Source: Firmicutes bacterium CAG:646
GTDB taxonomy: Bacteria > Bacillota > Clostridia > Lachnospirales > Lachnospiraceae
Reading direction: 5' to 3'
Assembly: GCA_000432335.1 (NCBI GenBank)
Contig: HF995374.1
Coordinates: 1-64,000, forward strand
DNA length: 64,000 nt
How positions within the stretch are numbered: position 1 is the first letter of the stretch; each line of letters begins with the position of its first letter. Positions 20,617-29,994 of this stretch are shown here, one piece after another. The notes beneath the pieces were generated by a model. The model saw only the letters and a program-made list of their open reading frames with translations, did not search any database and was not told the origin of the DNA. A program made the translations under genes and the position numbers.

Positions 20617-20877
20617 ATGCCTGAAATTAGTTTGTTTTATGGAATACGGATTACAATGTACTGGAGTGACTACAATCCGCCGTATTTTCATGCAGAATAT
20701 GGAAATAATAAAGCAGTGGTACTGATAGATGAGGGAATAATCAGTGAAGGATATTTGCCTAAACGTCAGTTGAAGTTTGTACTTGCATGGGCAGAAATTC
20801 ATAAAGATGAATTGATGCAGAACTGGGAATTGTCAAAGGATAATAAACCTTTAAACAGGATAAATCCATTGATTTAA
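20617..20877 (+). CDS. DUF4160 domain protein
   Basis: Small 86-residue protein matching DUF4160, recognised by MPEISxFYGIRIxMYW near the start, then PPYFHAEYG and a Lys/Trp-rich end. Its biochemical role is unknown to me. It is nearly always followed by a DUF2442 gene, as here after 16 bases, and the pair is scattered among genomes like a toxin-antitoxin or similar module. That analogy is inference. The ribosome site GGGAGG lies upstream of the ATG. Confidence 0.85.
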   Translation: MPEISLFYGIRITMYWSDYNPPYFHAEYGNNKAVVLIDEGIISEGYLPKRQLKFVLAWAEIHKDELMQNWELSKDNKPLNRINPLI

Positions 20878-20893
20878 AAAAGAGGTGAAATGT

Positions 20894-21202
20894 ATGAATA
20901 ATAATAAATTGGATGCTCGTTTCTATCCAGAGATCTATCAGGTCGTAGCAAGTAGAAATTATATAGTATATGCGTATCTGAGCGATGGTAGCGTGAGAGA
21001 ATTTGATGTCAAACCTTTGATAGAGCAAGGTGGCATCTTTAATAAACTTTTGGATGAAAAAATATTTAGAGAGAAACTGACTGTTTTAAACGGTACAGTT
21101 GCATGGGATATTGTGGGGAATCGTAATGAATATGAATGTATTGATATTGATCCTATGACAATTTTTAAGTGTCCAATCGTTTCAGAAATTCCTGAAACTT
21201 GA
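20894..21202 (+). CDS. DUF2442 domain protein
   Basis: 102-residue protein matching DUF2442, with YLSDGSVREFDVKPLIEQGGIF followed by FREKLTVLNGTVAWD. The start ATG 20894 follows AGAGGTG; an in-frame GTG at 20885 is less likely because it overlaps that ribosome site. Some DUF2442 proteins carry a helix-turn-helix after this domain, but this one does not. It is the partner of the DUF4160 gene just upstream. Confidence 0.85.
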   Translation: MNNNKLDARFYPEIYQVVASRNYIVYAYLSDGSVREFDVKPLIEQGGIFNKLLDEKIFREKLTVLNGTVAWDIVGNRNEYECIDIDPMTIFKCPIVSEIPET

Positions 21203-21244
21203 ATAAAGAGATGAGAGAGTGCTTTTCACAAAGGAGAGAATGGT

Positions 21245-22867
21245 ATGAAACTGACAATCAGTGGGATTAAAAAGTGTGAATTGTGGGAGAAAGCCGGAAT
21301 TAAACTTCCTGCATATGATGTAGAAAAGGTCTGTCAGAAAGCAAAAGAGAGCCCGGTATGGGCGCATTTTGGCATAGGAAATATTTTCCGTATTTTTATT
21401 GGGGGAATTGCAGACGGACTTCTGGAAGAGGGAGAATTGGACAGAGGGATTACCTGCGTAGAAACTTTTGATTATGATGTGGTGGACAAGATTTATGAAC
21501 CCTTTGATAATCTCGGCTTGAGTGTTCTTTTGCATGGAGACGGCACACGGGAATATAAAGTAATCGGTTCTCTGGCAGAAGCGGTGAAAGCCATTTCTTC
21601 TGATTCTGTTCAATGGAAACGGTTAAAAGAAATTTTTGCCAGCCCTTCCCTGCAAATGGTTACGTTCACCATAACAGAAAAGGGATATGCATTACAGAAG
21701 GCAGACGGAACATGGTTTCCATTTGCCGCTTTAGATATTCAGAATGGTCCAGAACAAGCAGTTGGCGCAATGGCGGTTGTCACTGCAATGCTTTATGAAC
21801 GGTATAAGGCGGGCAGATATCCATTAGCATTAGTATCTATGGATAATTGTTCTCAAAATGGAGCCAAACTTCGAGAATCTGTAATGGTGATGGCGGAGGA
21901 ATGGAAAAAGGCAGGATTTGTAGAAGCAGAGTTCATCGATTATGTAAGTGACGAAAAGATCGTTGCTTTTCCGTGGACAATGATTGATAAAATCACGCCC
22001 CGTCCAAGCGAACAGATTGCAGAAGATCTGGAGACATTAGGCGTAGAGGATATGCAGCCGGTAATTACCGGAAAAAGAACGTATATTGCGCCTTTTGTAA
22101 ATGCAGAAAAACCGCAGTATCTGGTCATTGAGGATAATTTCCCCAATGGCCGTCCCGCTTTGGAAAAAGGATTTGGCGTTTATATGGCAGATCGCAAAAC
22201 AGTGAATTTATCAGAGCGTATGAAAGTAACGGCATGTTTAAATCCGGTACATTCCGCAACGGGACCGCTGGGTGTGGTTTTGGGATATGACTTATTTGCT
22301 CATATGTTGAATACCAATGAAGATATGATGAAAATGGCACGTATGGTCGCATATGATGAAGGGCTTCCGGTGGCGCCGAATCCGGGAATCATCTCCCCTC
22401 AGGAATTTGTAGATGAACTTTTCAAAGACCGTTTTCCAAATGAATATCTGGGAGATACGAATCTTCGTCTTGCTGTCGATGTATCGCAGATGGTGGGTAT
22501 TCGTTTTGGCGAAACGATCAAAGCCTATGCGGCGAAATATGGAGATGCATCCAAATTGACAGCTATTCCTCTTGGAATAGCGGGATGGCTTCGCTATATG
22601 CTGGGCGTGGATGATCATGGAAAGGAATACGAACTTGCTCCAGATCCGATGAATGAAGAGATTCAGCAACAGCTAAAAGATATCGTGGTAGGGCAGCCGG
22701 AAACATTGAAAGAACAGTTGAAACCTATTCTTTCCAATGAACGTATTTTCTTTACGAATATTTATGAGACAGGTCTCGGAGAGAAGATTGAAACGATGTT
22801 CCGGGAAATGATCGCCGGTCCGGAGGCAGTGAAGGAAACGATTCATAAATATGTGGGAGAAAAATAA
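21245..22867 (+). CDS. Mannitol dehydrogenase family oxidoreductase (polyol or fructuronate type)
   Basis: 540-residue long-chain polyol dehydrogenase family protein, oxidising mannitol-like polyols or reducing fructuronate or tagaturonate with NAD(H). The N-terminal Rossmann domain shows HFGIGNIFR (about 40-48) and VSMDNCSQNG. The C-terminal catalytic domain shows FPWTMIDKITPRP and KVTACLNPVHSATG, which holds the catalytic Lys, Asn and His. No other uronate or polyol genes are beside it, so the substrate cannot be fixed. It has a good AAAGGAGAG ribosome site and ends at a large hairpin shared with the convergent peptidase gene. Confidence 0.82.
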   Translation: MKLTISGIKKCELWEKAGIKLPAYDVEKVCQKAKESPVWAHFGIGNIFRIFIGGIADGLLEEGELDRGITCVETFDYDVVDKIYEPFDNLGLSVLLHGDGTREYKVIGSLAEAVKAISSDSVQWKRLKEIFASPSLQMVTFTITEKGYALQKADGTWFPFAALDIQNGPEQAVGAMAVVTAMLYERYKAGRYPLALVSMDNCSQNGAKLRESVMVMAEEWKKAGFVEAEFIDYVSDEKIVAFPWTMIDKITPRPSEQIAEDLETLGVEDMQPVITGKRTYIAPFVNAEKPQYLVIEDNFPNGRPALEKGFGVYMADRKTVNLSERMKVTACLNPVHSATGPLGVVLGYDLFAHMLNTNEDMMKMARMVAYDEGLPVAPNPGIISPQEFVDELFKDRFPNEYLGDTNLRLAVDVSQMVGIRFGETIKAYAAKYGDASKLTAIPLGIAGWLRYMLGVDDHGKEYELAPDPMNEEIQQQLKDIVVGQPETLKEQLKPILSNERIFFTNIYETGLGEKIETMFREMIAGPEAVKETIHKYVGEK

Positions 22868-22885
22868 AAGTTGACATATCAAAAA

Positions 22886-23034
22886 GGAGCTGTTGCATTA
22901 GGTGCATATTCAAAATATTTATACATTTTACGCTCAGTCTGCGCTCACTTTGAGCCTGAAGTCTCAAAGATGTGCTCGACAAATTCGCTAAAAATGTATA
23001 AATATTTCTGAATTATGTCTAAAGCGACAGCCTC
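22886..23034. repeat. Long convergent hairpin carrying the 47-nt repeat (copy B)
   Basis: A perfect 17-bp inner stem (22913-22929 with 22991-23007) is extended outward by an imperfect stem reaching about 22886 and 23034. The loop contains the 47-nt core in minus orientation at 22937-22983. It lies between the polyol dehydrogenase gene and the opposing M32 peptidase gene. Confidence 0.85.
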
Positions 23035-23052
23035 TATCCGTTGTTTATTCCA

Positions 23053-24558
23053 TTATAACTGGTAAAGTTTGGTATATTTTTCTGTCAGATAGTTGATGTA
23101 ATATTCTGGATTGAAGTCCTCTCCCATCAGTCCTTCCAGCAGCTCTTTCGTGGTCTTAGAACCGGCGTATTTGTGAAGGTGTTCCTGCAGATAGTCGTTG
23201 ATCGGCTGGAAGTTTCCGGCAGCCAGATAGTCGTTTAAAGGCATTACTTTCTGCAGATGTGCGTAAATCTGAGCAGCGATTGCCGTTCCGATGGCATAGG
23301 AGGGGAAGTATCCCAGAGAGCCGATAGACCAGTGGATATCCTGTAAAATCCCCTCGCTGTCTGTTTCCGGGCGAACGCCGAGGTATTCTTCGTATTTATC
23401 ATTCCAGAGTTCTGGAAGTTTATATACGTCTACATCATCCCTGGAGAAGATCAGTTTTTCCATTTCATAGCGAACCATAATGTGCAGGCAATAGGTCAAT
23501 TCATCTGCCTCTGTACGGATCAGGTTCGGAGTGGATTTGTTGATCGCGCGGACAAACTTCTCTAATGTCACATCTTTCAACTGTTCCGGGAATATTTCCT
23601 GAAGCTGAGGGAATAAAGGTTTCCAGAAAGCTTCGCTGCGCCCCAGATTATTTTCAAAGAGACGGGACTGGCTCTCATGCATTCCCATGGAAATATAGGA
23701 AGCCGGTGTTCCGGTAAAAGTATCGCTCACGTGTATCTCATAGAGGGCATGTCCGCCTTCATGAATGGTGGAGAACATGGCGCTTTCCAGATTGTTTTCG
23801 TAGTAAGCGGTAGTGATACGCACATCCTTATTGTGCAGATTGGTAGTGAAGGGGTGTACGCTGGTTTTAATCACGCCTCGGTTGAAATCAAAACCGATAT
23901 GCTCTGCAAGTTTGCGGGAAAATTCAGCCTGTTTTTCTACATCGTAGGACAGATAATTAAAATCTTTGTCGATCAGATGATTATTTTTTACCGCCCCTTT
24001 AACCAAAGGTACGATCGCTTCTTTCAGACGGGCAAAGAATTTGTCCAGAACTTCGGTGGTAAATCCTTTTTCATAATCGTTCAGAAGGATATCGTAGAGC
24101 GGTCCCTCATAACCTTTGGCTTTTGCCTTGTAGGAGGCAAACTTTTTGTTGTAATCGATCACTTCTTTTAAAGTAGGAGCAAAAGACTGGTAGTCATTCT
24201 CTTCTTTCGCTTTTGCCCAGATGGAATCCGCCTTTGCCAGCAGGGCTTGATAAGCAGAATATTCTTCTGCAGGGATATAGCGGATATCGTCAAACATTTC
24301 TTTCGTTTTGGCAACGATGGCTTTTTCTTCCACAGTGAGGTCATCAGCGTTCTCCAGCTTGTCGATCAGGGCAGATACTTCGTCGTTGATCAGAGTATTG
24401 TACAGATTTTCACTGAGAATACCAATGTAGCGGGAAGTGAGCTCTGTGGCGTCTTTGGGAGCTTCTGTAGAACTGTCCCAGTTAAAAAGAGTCAGAGCCA
24501 TGGACAAAGCCGTATACTTGTCGATATGTTTCTTCAGTTCTTCATAATAAGTATTCAA
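23053..24558 (-). CDS. M32 family metallocarboxypeptidase (Taq type)
   Basis: Cytoplasmic zinc carboxypeptidase removing C-terminal residues from peptides. About 501 residues, the usual family size. It carries the M32 set in order: HPF, DVRITT, HEGGH (zinc site, residues 266-270), HESQS and IRTEADELTY. The start is taken as TTG 24558 because AAAGGAGG lies seven bases upstream and the product begins MNTYYEELKKH like relatives; a longer in-frame opening upstream lacks such a site. It is a single gene on the minus strand, sharing a terminator hairpin with the convergent dehydrogenase gene. Confidence 0.93.
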   Translation of the reverse strand: MNTYYEELKKHIDKYTALSMALTLFNWDSSTEAPKDATELTSRYIGILSENLYNTLINDEVSALIDKLENADDLTVEEKAIVAKTKEMFDDIRYIPAEEYSAYQALLAKADSIWAKAKEENDYQSFAPTLKEVIDYNKKFASYKAKAKGYEGPLYDILLNDYEKGFTTEVLDKFFARLKEAIVPLVKGAVKNNHLIDKDFNYLSYDVEKQAEFSRKLAEHIGFDFNRGVIKTSVHPFTTNLHNKDVRITTAYYENNLESAMFSTIHEGGHALYEIHVSDTFTGTPASYISMGMHESQSRLFENNLGRSEAFWKPLFPQLQEIFPEQLKDVTLEKFVRAINKSTPNLIRTEADELTYCLHIMVRYEMEKLIFSRDDVDVYKLPELWNDKYEEYLGVRPETDSEGILQDIHWSIGSLGYFPSYAIGTAIAAQIYAHLQKVMPLNDYLAAGNFQPINDYLQEHLHKYAGSKTTKELLEGLMGEDFNPEYYINYLTEKYTKLYQL

Positions 24559-24673
24559 AATGGTTCCTCCTTTATATGAAACGTCAACGTCCCGTCGTGC
24601 GGACGTCACGGTTCTATTATAAACGAAACACAAAAAAGGAACAAGTAGTTATATGAATGTGGGAAATCGTGTC

Positions 24674-24702
24674 TGGACAATGTTTTGGTAATGCATTAAA
24701 AT
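24674..24702 (+). promoter_or_regulatory. Promoter of the GH13 gene
   Basis: TGGACA (24674-24679), a 17-base spacer and TAAAAT (24697-24702), about 55 bases before the start. Confidence 0.6.
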
Positions 24703-24758
24703 ATAAAGTAGAACAGGTAAATCCAAAATAAAAAAGATTGAGATAGGAGGTTTTTAGC

Positions 24759-26414
24759 ATGAAACAAGCATGGTGGAAAAGCAGTGTTATTTATCAGATT
24801 TATCCCAGAAGTTTTGCGGACAGCAACGGGGATGGAATCGGAGATCTGAATGGTATTACGGAGCATCTGGATTATTTGAAGGAACTGGGCGTGGATGTGA
24901 TCTGGTTGTCTCCTGTTTATCAGTCTCCCAATGATGATAATGGATATGATATCTCTGATTATCAGGCGATCATGAAGGAATTTGGTACGATGGAGGATTT
25001 TGACAGGATGCTTTCTGAGATGCATAAGAGAGGTCTGAAGCTGGTGATGGATCTGGTGGTAAATCACAGCTCCGACGAGCATCACTGGTTTATGGAGAGC
25101 CGAAAATCTAAAGAGAATCCTTACCGGGATTATTATATCTGGAAAGACCCCAAGGATGGAAAAGAGCCGAATAACTGGGGAAGCTGCTTCAGCGGTTCTG
25201 CATGGGAATTTGACCCGGAGACACAGATGTACTATCTTCATCTGTTTTCCAAAAAACAGCCGGATCTAAACTGGGAAAATCCAGCAGTGAGAAAAGAAGT
25301 TTTCGATATGATGACTTGGTGGTGTGAGAAGGGCGTTGACGGTTTCCGTATGGACGTGATCAGTATGATATCTAAAGACCAGTCTTATGCAGACGGAGTG
25401 GCTCACGACGGTCTGTATGGAGACAGCAGTCCATATGTGTGCAATGGACCGAGAGTTCATGAATTTTTACAGGAAATGAACAGGGAAGTGCTTTCCAGAT
25501 ATGATCTGATTACCGTAGGTGAAACGCCGGGAGTGACTACGGAGGAAGCAAAGAAATACGCGAATATGGATGGCAGCGAGCTGAATATGGTATTCCAGTT
25601 TGAACATATGGATACCGTACATGGAGAATATGGAAAATGGACTACCGAGCGGGTGCAGATGCCAAAGGTTCGCGCAATCATGAATAAATGGCAGAAAGAG
25701 CTGGAAGGTGTTGCATGGAACAGCCTTTACTGGGATAATCACGATCAGCCCCGCGCTGTGTCCCGTTTTGGAAATGATGCGCCTATGTATCGGGAAGTAT
25801 CTGCGAAGATGATCGCTACCTGCCTGCATATGATGAAGGGAACGCCTTACATCTATCAGGGAGAAGAAATCGGCATGACAAATGCTTATTTCAAGACGAT
25901 CGATGATTATGAGGATATCGAGATTAAAAATGCTTATAAAGAACTGGTACAGGGCGGCTTTATGGAAGAAGAGGAATTTCTGGACTGTCTGAAGTTGGTG
26001 AGCCGTGACAATGCCAGAACACCGATGCAGTGGGATGACAGTGAAAATGCAGGATTTACTACAGGAACTCCGTGGCTGAAGGTAAATGAAAATTATCATA
26101 TGATCAATGCAAAGGCAGCTCTGGCAGATCACGACAGCGTATTCTATTATTATCAGAAATTAATCCAGCTGAGAAAAACTCATGAAGTGATTATTGACGG
26201 TGTGTTTGTACCACTTCTGGAGAATGATGAAAATATTTATGCTTATGAGCGTCAGCTGGGAGAGCAGAAGCTGGTGGTGGCGTGTAATTTCAGCAGCCAG
26301 GAAGTACCGTGTGATCTTTTTGAAAGTCTTTCCGGAGAGGAATTGATCTCCAATTACAGATCTCACAAATCTGGTGTGCTGAAACCATACGAAGCGAGAG
26401 TATTGCTGGTATAA
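24759..26414 (+). CDS. malL: GH13 alpha-glucosidase (oligo-1,6-glucosidase type)
   Basis: Cytoplasmic alpha-glucosidase of 551 residues, in the GH13 group that includes oligo-1,6-glucosidase and MalL. It acts on short malto- or isomalto-oligosaccharides and sucrose-like sugars. The opening WWKSSVIYQIYPRSFADSNGDG is characteristic. Region II is GFRMDVI with nucleophile Asp199, the acid/base is Glu255 in TVGETPG, and the stabiliser Asp329 is in NHDQPR. The Val at position 200 after the nucleophile is typical of alpha-1,6-preferring members. No signal peptide or sugar transporter is adjacent. Confidence 0.9.
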   Translation: MKQAWWKSSVIYQIYPRSFADSNGDGIGDLNGITEHLDYLKELGVDVIWLSPVYQSPNDDNGYDISDYQAIMKEFGTMEDFDRMLSEMHKRGLKLVMDLVVNHSSDEHHWFMESRKSKENPYRDYYIWKDPKDGKEPNNWGSCFSGSAWEFDPETQMYYLHLFSKKQPDLNWENPAVRKEVFDMMTWWCEKGVDGFRMDVISMISKDQSYADGVAHDGLYGDSSPYVCNGPRVHEFLQEMNREVLSRYDLITVGETPGVTTEEAKKYANMDGSELNMVFQFEHMDTVHGEYGKWTTERVQMPKVRAIMNKWQKELEGVAWNSLYWDNHDQPRAVSRFGNDAPMYREVSAKMIATCLHMMKGTPYIYQGEEIGMTNAYFKTIDDYEDIEIKNAYKELVQGGFMEEEEFLDCLKLVSRDNARTPMQWDDSENAGFTTGTPWLKVNENYHMINAKAALADHDSVFYYYQKLIQLRKTHEVIIDGVFVPLLENDENIYAYERQLGEQKLVVACNFSSQEVPCDLFESLSGEELISNYRSHKSGVLKPYEARVLLV

Positions 26415-26465
26415 GAAAAATCGAATCGGGGAATTTTTACAAAAATCCGGTGAGAGCGCTGCATA

Positions 26466-26494
26466 TTGACAAGAGTACTTCAAAATGTTAAAGT
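26466..26494 (+). promoter_or_regulatory. Promoter of aroE-aroD
   Basis: TTGACA (26466-26471), a 17-base spacer and TAAAGT (26489-26494), about 36 bases before aroE. Confidence 0.75.
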
Positions 26495-26529
26495 GTTAAA
26501 AAACAGAAGGACAAACTTGGAGGTAGCGC

Positions 26530-27438
26530 ATGGATACAAGAATTTCCGGGACGACAGGATTGTTGGGGGTGATTGGAAGTCCGATCACCCATTCCGGCTC
26601 TCCCCTTATGTATAATTTTTGCTTTGATCATTATGGGTTGGATTACGTATATCTGGCATTTGACTGCAGGGAAGATCAGGTGGAGGACACGCTGGCTGCC
26701 ATCCGCCGCCTGAAAATGCGGGGAGCGAATGTGACGATGCCATGTAAGCAAAAGGTGGCGCAGCAGATGGATCGACTGTCGAAAGCGGCGAGATATGTCG
26801 GCGCAGTAAATACCATTGTAAATGATCAGGGCATACTTACCGGTCATATGACAGATGGTCTGGGAGTAATGGGAGATCTGAAGGATCATGGAAAGACGAT
26901 TCAGGGGAAAGATGTGGTGCTTTTGGGCGCTGGTGGAGCAGCCGGAGCCATTATGGTTCAGTGCGCTTTGGACGGAGCCAGATCGGTGACGGTGTTTAAC
27001 CGCGGAGAAGAGGGAATTTTGCGGGTGAAGGCTATGGGAGAACGGATGGAAGAGGAAGGTATTTCCTGTCGGTTATCTTATGGTCTTTTAACGGAAGAGG
27101 AACGGCTGTATCAGACGGTGCGGGAAGGTGATGTGCTGATCAATGCGACCTCGGTGGGAATGCGCCCCATGAGTGAGGGCAAATCTTTAATCCGGGACAC
27201 CGGGGTGTTTCATAAAGAGCTGGTGGTATATGATGTGATCTATAATCCTTCCGTGACAAAGCTGATGCAGGATGCGCTGGATCACGGATGCTTGAAAGAA
27301 AATGTGATCGGTGGAAAGGGAATGCTTTTGTGGCAGGGAGCTGCTGCTTTTCACCTGTTTACAGGGCTTGAGATGCCTGTACAGGAACTGAAGGACTTTC
27401 TGGCAGAACGGGAAGCCGGAAAGGAGCAGGGAAGATGA
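26530..27438 (+). CDS. aroE: Shikimate dehydrogenase
   Basis: NADP-linked reduction of 3-dehydroshikimate to shikimate in the aromatic pathway. The N-terminal substrate domain has GSPITHSGSPLMYNF (16-30) and NVTMPCK with catalytic Lys73. The C-terminal nucleotide domain has GAGGAAGAI. The usual MHN after SPxM is MYN here, a mild variation. At 302 residues it is slightly long for the family. Its stop overlaps the aroD start by four bases (ATGA), so the two are translationally coupled. A quinate/shikimate dehydrogenase role is possible, but aroD beside it favours biosynthesis. Confidence 0.93.
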   Translation: MDTRISGTTGLLGVIGSPITHSGSPLMYNFCFDHYGLDYVYLAFDCREDQVEDTLAAIRRLKMRGANVTMPCKQKVAQQMDRLSKAARYVGAVNTIVNDQGILTGHMTDGLGVMGDLKDHGKTIQGKDVVLLGAGGAAGAIMVQCALDGARSVTVFNRGEEGILRVKAMGERMEEEGISCRLSYGLLTEEERLYQTVREGDVLINATSVGMRPMSEGKSLIRDTGVFHKELVVYDVIYNPSVTKLMQDALDHGCLKENVIGGKGMLLWQGAAAFHLFTGLEMPVQELKDFLAEREAGKEQGR

Positions 27439-28199
27439 AAACACTGATCATAAAAGGAGTGGTGCTTGGTGAAGGAAGACCGAAGATCTGTCTGCCGCTT
27501 ACAGGAAGAACGGAAGAGGAGCTCATTTGTCAGGCAGAAGAAGCGGTGAAGGAATCTCCGGATCTTCTGGAATGGCGGGCAGATTTTTTTGAAAAATTGG
27601 AAGAAAAAGAAGCGGTCGGTCGAATGTGCGCCCGATTGGGAGAACGAATCGGACAGATTCCTTTGATTTTTACCGTTCGTACCAAACGGGAAGGAGGAAA
27701 TTTTTCAAGTTCTCAGGAAGCATACGTGAAACTTCTGGAAGAAACTGCAAAAAACAGTGAAATCGATCTGATGGACGTGGAGCTCTTTTGGGAGGTTCCG
27801 GTGATGGAAAGGCTGATCTGCAAAATACAGCAGGTGGGGAAAAAAGTGATCGCCTCGAATCACCATTTTGAGGGAACGCCAAAACAGGAAGTATTGGAGG
27901 AAATACTGCGAAAAATGGAGGAGTCTCCGGCGGATATGCGAAAGCTGGCTGTGATGCCACGAAAGGAAGAAGAGGTGCTGGAGCTTTTGAGCGCTACTTT
28001 GCAGGGAAGTCGTACCGGGGAAAAACCGCTGATCACCATGTCCATGGGAAAGATGGGAGCAGTCAGCAGGATCTGTGGAGAGCTTTTCGGTTCCTGCGTC
28101 ACTTTTGGAACCGCAGGGCAGGAATCTGCTCCGGGGCAGATGGGAATCAGAGAATTGAGGAGTTTTCTGAGAGCGCTGCAGCAGGAAGACGACAGGTAG
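27435..28199 (+). CDS. aroD: 3-dehydroquinate dehydratase, type I
   Basis: Dehydrates 3-dehydroquinate to 3-dehydroshikimate through a Schiff base. The 254 residues show EWRADFF (47-52), SNHHFEGTP with general-base His143, and DMRKLAVMP with Schiff-base Lys170, numbers that coincide with the E. coli enzyme. The C-terminal SMGKMGAVSRICGELFGS is the usual phosphate-binding block. It overlaps aroE by four bases and catalyses the step just before it. Confidence 0.96.
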   Translation: MKTLIIKGVVLGEGRPKICLPLTGRTEEELICQAEEAVKESPDLLEWRADFFEKLEEKEAVGRMCARLGERIGQIPLIFTVRTKREGGNFSSSQEAYVKLLEETAKNSEIDLMDVELFWEVPVMERLICKIQQVGKKVIASNHHFEGTPKQEVLEEILRKMEESPADMRKLAVMPRKEEEVLELLSATLQGSRTGEKPLITMSMGKMGAVSRICGELFGSCVTFGTAGQESAPGQMGIRELRSFLRALQQEDDR

Positions 28200-28270
28200 G
28201 CGTCATATTTTCGCAGGAAAAGTCAGATTCTGAAAGAATCAAGAGGAAAAGGAAAAAGAAGAGAGAGTTT

Positions 28271-28277
28271 TGTCGAT
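28271..28277 (+). promoter_or_regulatory. Possible Spo0A box upstream of spoIIG
   Basis: TGTCGAT matches the Spo0A consensus TGTCGAA at six of seven positions, within TTTTGTCGATAGA. It lies 26 bases upstream of the spoIIG -35. Confidence 0.5.
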
Positions 28278-28303
28278 AGAATTCAAATTCCGGTCTACGG
28301 TTT

Positions 28304-28336
28304 TTGACAAATTTAACACCCTCTGTCCTTTATAAT
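28304..28336 (+). promoter_or_regulatory. spoIIG promoter with long spacer
   Basis: TTGACA (28304-28309) and TATAAT (28331-28336) are both perfect but 21 bases apart. This is like the over-long spacing known for the B. subtilis spoIIG promoter, which needs Spo0A. A 7-bp inverted repeat (28337-28343 with 28355-28361) follows in the leader. Confidence 0.7.
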
Positions 28337-28383
28337 AATACTTGCTTATCCAGTAAGTATTAGAAAAGGATAGGGGGTGTTTT

Positions 28384-29232
28384 GTGTATTATGAAGTTTA
28401 TCTGGACGTCCTTTTTGTGCTCAATGTGATGATGGACTATTTTCTTCTTCGGCTGGTGGGACGGCTTTTACAGATTTCGGTCCGTCCTGTTCGGAGTTTT
28501 TTAGGAGCATGTATGGGGGCGGCTGGCGTTTGTTTACTGACAATATATCCGCTGACATCCTGGATGAATATGATACTGGCGTATTTTGTAATTAACACGT
28601 TCATGGTAAGGTTTGGATGTAATCTGAAAAAAATGAAAGATCTGATCTGGGGGAGTATTTTTCTGTATGGTGTTGGATTTCTCATGGGGGGACTGATGGA
28701 ATTGCTTCGACGGATAACAGGTACCGAAGGAGTGAGAAATTTTCTCATGATAAGCAGCGTCAGCTATCTGATTTTGTGGGGAAGTCTGACGGCTTATAAA
28801 GGATTCAGGAAACAGATGGAAAAGACGTTCCGATTTCAGCTTTATGTCAATGGAAGGTGCAGAGAGGGAACGGCGCTTCTGGATACGGGGAACAGCCTGA
28901 GAGATACCATCAGTAAAAAGCCGGTATGTATCGGGGGAATGCAGCTGATGGAAGGGATGCTGACGGAGGAAATGATACAGGGACTGAAGGCATTTTCAAA
29001 GGGCGCGGATGCACAAGTCTGTTTTGAAAAGCTGAATCCTCATTTTATTCCTTTTACAAGCCTGGGATGTGCCGGAGGGCTGGCGCTGGCTGTAACGATG
29101 GATTATCTGTGTCTGGAAAATCAGAAAGTACATAAAGTGATCATTCGTCCGGTGATCGCTTTTTCCGGGGAAAATAATTCCTTTTCCGGGGATTATCAGA
29201 TGATTTTGCATCCAAATTTAGTAGACAGTTAG
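28384..29232 (+). CDS. spoIIGA: Sporulation sigma-E processing peptidase SpoIIGA
   Basis: Membrane aspartic protease that matures pro-sigma-E in the mother cell. The N-terminal half has about five membrane helices ([18 protein letters not shown] to about residue 135). The cytoplasmic half holds the aspartyl protease motif LLDTGNSL with catalytic Asp167. The 282 residues fit the family. The start is GTG 28384 after TAGGGGGTG. sigE follows 13 bases after the stop, the standard spoIIG arrangement. Confidence 0.95.
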   Translation: MYYEVYLDVLFVLNVMMDYFLLRLVGRLLQISVRPVRSFLGACMGAAGVCLLTIYPLTSWMNMILAYFVINTFMVRFGCNLKKMKDLIWGSIFLYGVGFLMGGLMELLRRITGTEGVRNFLMISSVSYLILWGSLTAYKGFRKQMEKTFRFQLYVNGRCREGTALLDTGNSLRDTISKKPVCIGGMQLMEGMLTEEMIQGLKAFSKGADAQVCFEKLNPHFIPFTSLGCAGGLALAVTMDYLCLENQKVHKVIIRPVIAFSGENNSFSGDYQMILHPNLVDS

Positions 29233-29245
29233 GAGGAAAAATAAT

Positions 29246-29983
29246 ATGATGCAGGCAGCATTACCCAGTCATTTTCGATTACGGATGGTTTCCGGTTTTT
29301 CCAGAATGGTATGGAAACGTCCGGGAGAAATATACTACATCGGAGGCGCGGACGTACTTCCGGCGCCGCTGACCCCGGAGGAAGAACAGGATGTGATACA
29401 GCAGTTATCTAAGGACAATAATCAGGAGGCGAGAGCCAGCCTGATCGAGCATAATCTGCGTCTGGTTGTGTATATCGCTCAAAAATTTGATAATACGGGA
29501 GTGGGAATGGAAGATCTGATCTCCATCGGTACGATTGGTCTTATCAAGGCGATCAATACGTTTAATCCAGAGAAGAAGATCAAACTGGCAACGTATGCGT
29601 CCCGCTGCATTGAAAATGAGATTCTCATGTATCTGAGACGAAACAGTAAAACGAAAATGGAGGTTTCCATTGATGAACCGCTGAACGTGGACTGGGATGG
29701 AAATGAACTGCTTTTGTCAGATATTCTGGGGACAGAGGAGGATGTAATCTATAAGGATCTGGAACACGAGGTGGAATGCCGCCTTCTGGGAAAAGCCATC
29801 AATAAACTGAGCGAACGGGAACAGACGATCATCTGTCTGCGATTCGGGTTAAATCAGCCGGATGGCAAGGAAAAGACGCAAAAGGAAGTGGCAGATATGC
29901 TGGGAATCTCTCAATCTTATATCTCCCGACTGGAAAAAAGGATTATGCGGAGATTAAAAAAAGAAATTGTGCGGTACGAATAG
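29246..29983 (+). CDS. sigE: RNA polymerase sporulation sigma factor sigma-E
   Basis: Early mother-cell sigma factor, 245 residues. It has an N-terminal pro-sequence region (about 30 residues with [12 protein letters not shown] after it), region 2 with [14 protein letters not shown] and [22 protein letters not shown], and region 4 with [15 protein letters not shown] and [20 protein letters not shown]. The pro-sequence is presumably removed by the SpoIIGA made just upstream. It starts at ATG 29246 behind AGGAGG. In Bacillus the next gene is sigG; here feo genes, an IS remnant and a MATE gene intervene. Confidence 0.96.
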   Translation: MMQAALPSHFRLRMVSGFSRMVWKRPGEIYYIGGADVLPAPLTPEEEQDVIQQLSKDNNQEARASLIEHNLRLVVYIAQKFDNTGVGMEDLISIGTIGLIKAINTFNPEKKIKLATYASRCIENEILMYLRRNSKTKMEVSIDEPLNVDWDGNELLLSDILGTEEDVIYKDLEHEVECRLLGKAINKLSEREQTIICLRFGLNQPDGKEKTQKEVADMLGISQSYISRLEKRIMRRLKKEIVRYE

Positions 29984-29994
29984 GGTAAAAGAAA

